From: Actinomycetes bacterium
Lineage (GTDB): Bacteria > Actinomycetota > Acidimicrobiia > Acidimicrobiales > Microtrichaceae
NCBI GenBank assembly: GCA_023437745.1
Contig: JAEZFI010000217.1
Location: 1-28,066, forward strand
Length of the DNA: 28,066 nucleotides
Reading direction: 5' to 3'
Shown here: positions 23,149-28,066 of the stretch, one piece after another
Position numbering within the stretch: the stretch's first letter is position 1
How the letters are laid out: the number at the start of each line of letters is the position of its first letter
The notes under the pieces: generated by a model
Database searches by the model: none
What the model was told of the DNA's origin: nothing
The model's input: the letters and a program-made list of their open reading frames with translations, nothing else
Translations under genes and position numbers: made by a program

Positions 23149-23156
23149 GCCAGCCC

Positions 23157-24152
23157 ATGGCCAGAGTGTTCAGCGGCATCCAGCCCTCGGGCGACCTCCA
23201 CCTCGGCAACCTCCTCGGCGCCGTCGTCAACTGGGTCCGCGACCTCGACGCCGACGAGTCCGTGTACTGCATCGTCGACCTCCACGCCCTCACCAGCGTC
23301 GGTGATCCGGAGGAGCTGCGGCGGCGCACCTACCAGCTGACGCAGCTCTACCTCGCCGCCGGCCTCGACCCCGAGCGGTGCGTCCTGTTCGTGCAGAGCC
23401 ACGTCCCCGCCCACTCGGAGCTCGCCTGGCTGATGGAGTGCACGGCCAGCTACGGCGAGCTCAGCCGCATGACGCAGTTCAAGGACAAGCGTGAGGTGGC
23501 GGAGTCCAAGCAGGGGGCATTCGTCCCCGCCGCCCTCTTCACCTATCCGGCGCTGATGGCCGCGGACATCCTGCTCTACGAGACCGAGAAGGTCCCGGTC
23601 GGCGACGACCAGCGCCAGCACGTGGAGCTGAGCCGTGACCTCGCGGAGCGATTCAACTCCCGCTACGGCGACACCTTCGTCGTGCCCGCCCACTCGATCC
23701 CACCGGCGGGCGCCCGCATCATGGACCTCCAGATCCCCACGTCGAAGATGTCCAAGTCGCTCGACTCCCCGCAGGGCATCGTGTACGTCCTCGACCCACC
23801 CGAGGTCGTCGAGAAGAAGTTCAAGCGGGCGGTGACGGACAGCGAGAACGAGGTCCGCTACGACGTCGCCACCAAGCCCGGCGTGTCGAACCTGCTCTCG
23901 ATCCTCGCGGCCACGACGGGCTCCACCCCCGAGATCCTCGCCACGGAGTACACCCGCTACGGCGACCTGAAGGCGGCCACCGCCGCCGCCGTCGTGGAGG
24001 CGCTCGCCCCGCTCCAGGCCCGCTACGCCGAGCTCGCTGCCGATCCCGGCGAGACGCAGCGGATCCTCGCCGCCGGCGCCGAGCGCGCCCGCAGCATCGC
24101 CGAGCCCGTCCTCGACCGTGCCCGCGCCGCCGTGGGGCTCACCCCCCGCTGA
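23157..24152 (+). CDS. trpS: Tryptophanyl-tRNA synthetase
   Basis: A 331-residue class I synthetase charging tRNA-Trp. The HIGH-type motif is PSGDLHLGN (10-18) and the KMSKS loop is KMSKS at 197-201, both intact. GDDQRQHVELSRDLAERFN (149-167) is the tryptophan-binding helix region of TrpRS. The C-terminal helical part ends at GLTPR, normal length. The ATG is chosen because it gives the family N-terminus MARVFSGIQPSG; no Shine-Dalgarno is found, but a -10-like box lies 8 bases upstream. It stands alone on the plus strand between two minus-strand operons. I saw no leader peptide with tandem Trp codons, nor a T-box. Confidence 0.98.
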   Translation: MARVFSGIQPSGDLHLGNLLGAVVNWVRDLDADESVYCIVDLHALTSVGDPEELRRRTYQLTQLYLAAGLDPERCVLFVQSHVPAHSELAWLMECTASYGELSRMTQFKDKREVAESKQGAFVPAALFTYPALMAADILLYETEKVPVGDDQRQHVELSRDLAERFNSRYGDTFVVPAHSIPPAGARIMDLQIPTSKMSKSLDSPQGIVYVLDPPEVVEKKFKRAVTDSENEVRYDVATKPGVSNLLSILAATTGSTPEILATEYTRYGDLKAATAAAVVEALAPLQARYAELAADPGETQRILAAGAERARSIAEPVLDRARAAVGLTPR

Positions 24153-24172
24153 TCCGAGCCCGCACCCCCACG

Positions 24173-24264
24173 TTCCGCGGGACGGGATCGACCATTCGCG
24201 ACGTCGAAGTGGTCGATCTGGTCCCGCGAAAGGCCAGAATCTGGTCGATCTGGTCCCGCGGAAC
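24173..24264 (-). repeat. 92-nt composite repeat element, copy B
   Basis: This element lies between the convergent trpS and HD-domain genes. Read on the minus strand it has the same plan as copy A at 8375-8466: two direct half-units 32 bases apart (the first being GTTCCGCGGGACCAGATCGA) and a final inverted half-unit. The two copies align without gaps at 72 of 92 positions by hand count, best in the half-units and poorest in the spacers. Copy B begins 6 bases after the HD stop and ends 21 bases after the trpS stop. Its plus-strand reading is one forward and two inverse units, so either transcript could fold a stem of about 20 bp. It may end both transcripts. Confidence 0.9.
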
Positions 24265-24269
24265 GCGGG

Positions 24270-24827
24270 TCAGCGGTCGGCGGCGGCCAGCACCTCGCCG
24301 ACCTCGACCGGCACCGTCCACTCCTCGGGCGGTGAGTGGTGCTCGGCGGCCCACGAGACGGCCCACGGGTGGGAGCCGGCCATCGTCAGGATCTCGGCGC
24401 CGATCATCGGGTAGCGCAGGTAGAGCCCGACCTTGCGGGTGAAGCCGGTCGTCTCCTGCCACGCCTCGGCGAAGTCGGCGCCCCCGATGGCACCCGACAG
24501 CGTGGCGATGACGCGTCCGTACGTCCGCAGGCCGGCCTGCGCCTTGCCCACGTCGTGGAGGAGGGCGGCGGCCAGGGTCGCCCTGCGCTGCGTGTCGTCG
24601 AGCGGCTCGCCGTCCAGGCGGAGCTCGTCGAGGTGTGCCTCGACGGCCCGTCCCACCTCCACGCTGTGGCGCCGGTCCGGGTTGGTCATGCGCTGGAACC
24701 AGCGGTGCTCGGGCTCGCTGAGCACACCGCGCACCCATTCGAGGTCCGCCTGACGGGGCCCACCGGGTCGGATCGACCCGAAGAACCGGCGGGCGCGGTG
24801 CAGCGGCCGCAGCGGGACGCGGCTCAC
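24270..24827 (-). CDS. HD-domain protein (putative phosphohydrolase)
   Basis: A 185-residue protein with the metal ligands of the HD superfamily: His54 (RRHSVEVG), His91-Asp92 (LLHDVGK), His163/164 (AEHHSPP) and Asp184 near the C-terminus. Such proteins hydrolyse phosphate esters of nucleotides or cyclic dinucleotides; no GYP motif is present, so it is not a classic c-di-GMP phosphodiesterase, and the substrate is unknown. The start is a GTG overlapping the xerD stop as GTGA, which makes it the fourth gene of the pyrG-NUDIX-xerD operon. In this position many actinobacteria carry other genes, so the linkage to recombination is not obviously functional. Confidence 0.88.
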   Translation of the reverse strand: MSRVPLRPLHRARRFFGSIRPGGPRQADLEWVRGVLSEPEHRWFQRMTNPDRRHSVEVGRAVEAHLDELRLDGEPLDDTQRRATLAAALLHDVGKAQAGLRTYGRVIATLSGAIGGADFAEAWQETTGFTRKVGLYLRYPMIGAEILTMAGSHPWAVSWAAEHHSPPEEWTVPVEVGEVLAAADR

Positions 24828-25771
24828 GAGGCCTCCGCCAGCGCCCGCGGATGGGCGTGCCGGTACACCTCGACCAGCCGTTCCGCGGCGACCCGCGTGT
24901 AGACCTGCGTCGTCGAGATCGAGCTGTGCCCCAGCATCTCCTGCACAGCTCGGAGATCGGCACCGTGCTCCAACATGTGAGTGGCGCACGAGTGGCGCAG
25001 CACGTGGGGGTGGACCAGGTCGGCGAGCCCGACCGCTCGCGCCCGCCCCTGGAGCACGAGCCACACGCCCTGGCGGCTCAGGCGCCCGCCGCGCTGGTTG
25101 AGGAAGACAGCGTCCGCGTCGTCCCGCCGGCGCCACCGTGCCGGCACCATCGCCACGCGACCGTCGACGGTGAGCCACTCCGACACGGCCTCGGCAGCGG
25201 GGCGACCGATCGGCACGACCCGCTCCTTCGACCCCTTGCCGAACGCCCGCAGCATCCGCCGGTCGAGGTCCACGTCACCCATCCGGAGCCCGACCAGCTC
25301 GGAGGCCCGCAGCCCGCAGCCGTACAGCAGCTCGAGCATCGCCCGGTCCCGGCGGGCCACCGGGTCGAACCCGACGACGGCGTCGAGGAGCGCAGTCACC
25401 TGCGCCTCGGTCAGCGCCTTGGGCACGCCTCGACCACGGGTGGGCGGCTCCACCTGGGCGGCCGGATCGGCCGTGCCGGCATCCTCCTGGGCCAGGAAGC
25501 GGTGGAACGTCCTGATCGCCGCCGACGCCCGGGCGACGGTGGCCATGGCGAGCCCTGCCCCGCGCAGGTCGGCGAGGTGCGCCTCGATGTCGGGCGCGGC
25601 GATCGTCGACGGGTCGAGGCCACGGGCGGTCATCGCCCGCTGGTACCGCCGCAGGTCCCGTCGGTACGCCTCCACGGTGGCCGTGCTCCGGCCTCGTTCG
25701 GCGACGAGGGCCGTGAGGAACGCGTCGATCTCGAACCAGAGCAGCTCGGGCTCGCTCGCCACGGTGCTCAC
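24824..25771 (-). CDS. xerD: Tyrosine recombinase XerD
   Basis: A 315-residue tyrosine recombinase. It has an N-terminal SAM-like core-binding domain (about 8-105) and a catalytic domain with the full set of residues: Arg155 (GLRASE), Lys179 (GKGSKER), His256 and Arg259 (HVLRHS), His282 (GHSS) and the nucleophile Tyr291 (VYTRV). With XerC it resolves chromosome dimers at dif. The position after pyrG-NUDIX is the conserved xerD position in actinobacteria, which is why I prefer XerD to an integrase. It is about 15 residues longer than E. coli XerD owing to an insert near 200-222 (VPARWRRRDDAD). The GTG start overlaps the NUDIX stop by 4 bases. Confidence 0.95.
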   Translation of the reverse strand: MSTVASEPELLWFEIDAFLTALVAERGRSTATVEAYRRDLRRYQRAMTARGLDPSTIAAPDIEAHLADLRGAGLAMATVARASAAIRTFHRFLAQEDAGTADPAAQVEPPTRGRGVPKALTEAQVTALLDAVVGFDPVARRDRAMLELLYGCGLRASELVGLRMGDVDLDRRMLRAFGKGSKERVVPIGRPAAEAVSEWLTVDGRVAMVPARWRRRDDADAVFLNQRGGRLSRQGVWLVLQGRARAVGLADLVHPHVLRHSCATHMLEHGADLRAVQEMLGHSSISTTQVYTRVAAERLVEVYRHAHPRALAEAS

Positions 25772-26373
25772 CCGTGTCGGGCCGCGCGGCTCGGATCGTC
25801 CGAGGTCGCGGCGGCTGGACCGGCGGAGCCACCCTCCATCCGGCGGAGCGTGGCGAGCAGACCGATGATCGACTTGCCGTCGGTCAGCTCTCCCCGGGCG
25901 ATCAGGTCGGGCACCGTCCGCAACGGCACCCGCACGACCTCCATGTGCTCCTCCTCCAGGCCGTGCGCCTGGGAGGGCACCGGGCTGAGGCCCTCGGCCA
26001 GGAAGACGTGGATGATCTCGTCGCAGAAGCCGGGTGAGAGCGCCACCGACACGAGCAGCTCGACCCGCTCGGCGGCCAGGCCGACCTCCTCCGCCAGCTC
26101 GCGGCGGACGGCCGGCTCCGGGTCCTCCCCCTCCACGTCGAGCTTCCCGGCGGGGATCTCGAGGAGGTCGGCGTTCAGGGGCGCCCGGAACTGGCGCACC
26201 ATCGTCACGGTGCCGTCGTCGTGCAGCGGGACCACGCAGGCAGCCCCTGGGTGGCGGACGATGTCCCGCTGGAACTCCTCGCCCGAGGGACCTACGAACG
26301 TGGCCTCGACGAAGCTGACGATGTGGCCGTGATGGACGACCCGCTCGTCAACGTGCCGGAACTCGGCGCTCAT
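25768..26373 (-). CDS. NUDIX hydrolase, ADP-ribose pyrophosphatase type
   Basis: A 201-residue NUDIX protein. The Nudix box runs from Gly76 to Leu99 (AGKLDVEGEDPEPAVRRE, then LAEEVGL), with one extra residue between Gly and the first Glu compared with the E. coli consensus, as is usual in the mycobacterial ADP-ribose pyrophosphatase Rv1700. EIPAGKLD before it and the conserved PGFCDE loop after it (about 133-138) are also typical of that group, which hydrolyses ADP-ribose to AMP and ribose 5-phosphate. The start ATG lies 26 bases inside the 3' end of pyrG and has GAGGGGG four bases upstream. The stop overlaps xerD by 4 bases. Confidence 0.93.
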   Translation of the reverse strand: MSAEFRHVDERVVHHGHIVSFVEATFVGPSGEEFQRDIVRHPGAACVVPLHDDGTVTMVRQFRAPLNADLLEIPAGKLDVEGEDPEPAVRRELAEEVGLAAERVELLVSVALSPGFCDEIIHVFLAEGLSPVPSQAHGLEEEHMEVVRVPLRTVPDLIARGELTDGKSIIGLLATLRRMEGGSAGPAAATSDDPSRAARHG

Positions 26374-28015
26374 CGTCCCCCTCGAACTGGTCGAGGTCGA
26401 TGAGATGGGGGTTCCGGCCTTCGGCACGCGCCCGGGCCGCTGCGATGAGCTCGCGGAACAGCGGCGCAGGGTTGGTCGGCCGGCTCTTGAACTCGGGGTG
26501 GGCCTGCGTGGCCACCCAGAACGGATGGTCCTGGAGCTCGATGAACTCGACGAGGCGGCCGTCGGGTGACGTGCCCGAGCAGTGGAATCCCGACCCCTCG
26601 AAGCGGGTGCGGTAGGCAGGGTTGAACTCGTAGCGGTGGCGGTGCCGCTCGGACACCACCGTCGACCCGTAGATGCGGGCGACCTGGGAACCCGGCTCGA
26701 GCTGCGCGATGTACGCGCCGAGCCGCATCGTCCCGCCCTTCTCCTTCACGTCGCGCTGGGTCTCCATGATGTCGATGACCGGGTGCGGCGTGTGGGGGTC
26801 GAACTCGGCCGAGTTGGCCCGGTGGAGGCCCAGCACGTTGCGGGCGAACTCGATCGTCATGACCTGCATGCCCAGGCACAGACCGAGGCAGGGCAGCTCG
26901 TGCTCACGGGCGTAGCCGGCAGCCGCGATCTTCCCCTCGACACCCCGGACGCCGAAGCCACCCGGGATCACGATGCCGTCGAGGTCGGCGAGGCGCCCTG
27001 CAGCGAGGAGGCCCTCGACGTCCTCGGCCTGGATCCACTCGAGCTGGACGTCCACACCGTGGTGGGCGCCTGCGTGGTGGAGCGACTCGACCACGGACAG
27101 GTAGGCGTCGGGGAGGCTGACGTACTTGCCGATGATGCCGATGCGCACGGGGAACGTCGCCGCGCCGACCCTCCGCACGAGGTCCTCCCACTCGAGCAGG
27201 TCCGGCTCGACGTCGGGCAGCCCGAGCATCCGGCACACGACGGTGTCGAGGCCCTCCTCCCGGAGCACCAGCGGGATGTCGTAGAGGCTGTCGGCGTCGG
27301 CGGCGTTGACCACCGCGTTGGGCGGGACGTCGCACTGCGAGCTGATCTTGCGCTTGAGGTCCGCCGAGATGGGGCCCTCCGACCGGCACACGATCGCGTC
27401 GGGCTGGATGCCCCGGCTGCGCAGCTCGGTGACCGAGTGCTGCGTGGGCTTCGTCTTCTGCTCGCCGGACGGGCCGATGAACGGCACCAGCGTGACGTGC
27501 AGGTAGAAGACGTTCTCGCGGCCGACGTCGAGGCGGAACTGCCGGATGGCCTCGAGGAACGGGAGGATCTCGATGTCGCCGACGGTGCCGCCGACCTCGG
27601 TGATGACGACGTCGACGTCGCCGGTGGCGAGGTCGGAGACCCGCCGCTTGATCTCGTCGGTGACGTGGGGGATGACCTGCACCGTCTTGCCGAGGTACTC
27701 ACCCTTGCGCTCGTTGGCCAGGACCGTCGTGTAGATGGACCCGGTGGTGGCGTTGGAGCCCTTGGTCAGGTTCTCGTCGATGAACCGCTCGTAGTGGCCG
27801 AGGTCGAGGTCGGTCTCTCCCCCGTCCTCGGTGACGAACACCTCTCCGTGCTCGAAGGGGTTCATCGTGCCGGGGTCGACGTTGATGTAGGGGTCGAGCT
27901 TCTGCATCGTCACCCGAAGGCCACGGGCCTTCAGGAGCCGACCGAGGGAGGAGGCGGTGAGCCCCTTCCCGAGACTCGATGCCACGCCGCCGGTGACGAA
28001 GATGTGCTTTGCCAC
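26348..28015 (-). CDS. pyrG: CTP synthase
   Basis: The 555-residue product is a complete CTP synthase, which aminates UTP to CTP with glutamine-derived ammonia. The synthase domain starts with KHIFVTGGVASSLGKGL and contains the P-loop-like segment, the Mg-ATP site (DPYINVDPGTM, DLDLGHYERF) and GEQKTKPTQHS. The glutamine amidotransferase domain (about 290-545) has the nucleophile Cys380 (CLGLCLGMQ) and His506-Glu508 (AHPEF). Start is a GTG with AGGAGAGG five bases before it, the strongest ribosome site in the window. It is the first gene of the pyrG-NUDIX-xerD-HD operon and its last 26 bases overlap the NUDIX start. Confidence 0.99.
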   Translation of the reverse strand: MAKHIFVTGGVASSLGKGLTASSLGRLLKARGLRVTMQKLDPYINVDPGTMNPFEHGEVFVTEDGGETDLDLGHYERFIDENLTKGSNATTGSIYTTVLANERKGEYLGKTVQVIPHVTDEIKRRVSDLATGDVDVVITEVGGTVGDIEILPFLEAIRQFRLDVGRENVFYLHVTLVPFIGPSGEQKTKPTQHSVTELRSRGIQPDAIVCRSEGPISADLKRKISSQCDVPPNAVVNAADADSLYDIPLVLREEGLDTVVCRMLGLPDVEPDLLEWEDLVRRVGAATFPVRIGIIGKYVSLPDAYLSVVESLHHAGAHHGVDVQLEWIQAEDVEGLLAAGRLADLDGIVIPGGFGVRGVEGKIAAAGYAREHELPCLGLCLGMQVMTIEFARNVLGLHRANSAEFDPHTPHPVIDIMETQRDVKEKGGTMRLGAYIAQLEPGSQVARIYGSTVVSERHRHRYEFNPAYRTRFEGSGFHCSGTSPDGRLVEFIELQDHPFWVATQAHPEFKSRPTNPAPLFRELIAAARARAEGRNPHLIDLDQFEGDDERRVPAR

Positions 28016-28042
28016 AACCTCTCCTGAACGTCGGTTCCCGCG

Positions 28043-28048
28043 AGGCTA
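28043..28048 (-). promoter_or_regulatory. Possible -10 box of pyrG
   Basis: TAGCCT on the minus strand lies 27 bases before the pyrG start, giving a leader of about 20 bases that contains the AGGAGAGG site. The -35 would fall at or beyond the right edge of the window. Confidence 0.45.
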
Positions 28049-28066
28049 TCGCGCCCACCCGCGCCC

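Noticed and set aside
22960..23156. T-box or trp leader upstream of trpS
   Set aside because: No tandem Trp codons in a short leader frame, no T-box sequence, and the promoter box lies only 8 bases from the ATG, leaving no leader.
24824..25771. Phage integrase instead of XerD
   Set aside because: Gene order with pyrG and NUDIX, length and overall motif set fit the housekeeping XerD; there are no phage genes around it.

Overview
The window looks like a chromosomal stretch of a high-GC actinobacterium, most likely of the Acidimicrobiia (Ilumatobacter/Iamia-like) type. This placement is inferred from base composition, frequent GTG starts, a WS/DGAT acyltransferase, a DUF222-HNH (13E12-type) gene and gene order; it was not tested by phylogeny. 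The core order pyrG - NUDIX - xerD ... scpA - scpB - rluB ... cmk ... der resembles the Mycobacterium tuberculosis block Rv1699-Rv1713, but here it is expanded with aromatic amino acid, isoprenoid and lipid genes.

Layout. 1-2445: the end of a secreted DUF3761 protein, then convergent to it a WS/DGAT acyltransferase and a tandem UspA protein. 2553-5248: an unrecognised exported protein, tRNA-Pro(GGG) with encoded CCA, a DUF222-HNH endonuclease and a small zinc-ribbon membrane protein. 5292-8366: an overlapping pair (polytopic membrane protein and metallo-beta-lactamase-fold hydrolase), divergent from an alpha/beta hydrolase with an Asp nucleophile. 8475-13941 (minus): DUF512 radical-SAM protein and der (overlapping), then a SpoIIE-type phosphatase and an acyl-CoA carboxylase beta subunit. 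14095-16367 (plus): a lipoprotein hydrolase overlapping ispH. 16464-22959 (minus): scpA, scpB, rluB, aroH, tyrA, an aroA-cmk fusion and plsC, nearly all overlapping or tightly spaced. 23157-24152 (plus): trpS. 24270-28015 (minus): pyrG, NUDIX, xerD and an HD-domain gene, each overlapping the next.

How the genes fit together. The pyrG group covers CTP synthesis, nucleotide clean-up and chromosome dimer resolution. The scp group covers condensin loading, rRNA pseudouridylation, the last shared step of the shikimate pathway (EPSP synthase), both first steps toward tyrosine, CMP phosphorylation and phosphatidate synthesis. DUF512-Der belongs to ribosome assembly context. Stop/start overlaps of 1 to 26 nt suggest translational coupling throughout. 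No gap between genes exceeds 300 bases.

The most unusual material is in the gaps. A composite 92-nt element occurs twice, 16 kb apart and in opposite orientation, filling two gaps between convergent genes, with 72 of 92 positions identical by hand alignment. Two perfect-ended palindromes of exactly 50 nt with the same 7-bp ends sit in the two divergent gaps upstream of lipase/DUF512 and trpS/scpA. A TANNNT box 6-8 nt before the start codon recurs at several operon heads, pointing to leaderless transcripts. I saw no defence system, CRISPR array, prophage or insertion sequence.
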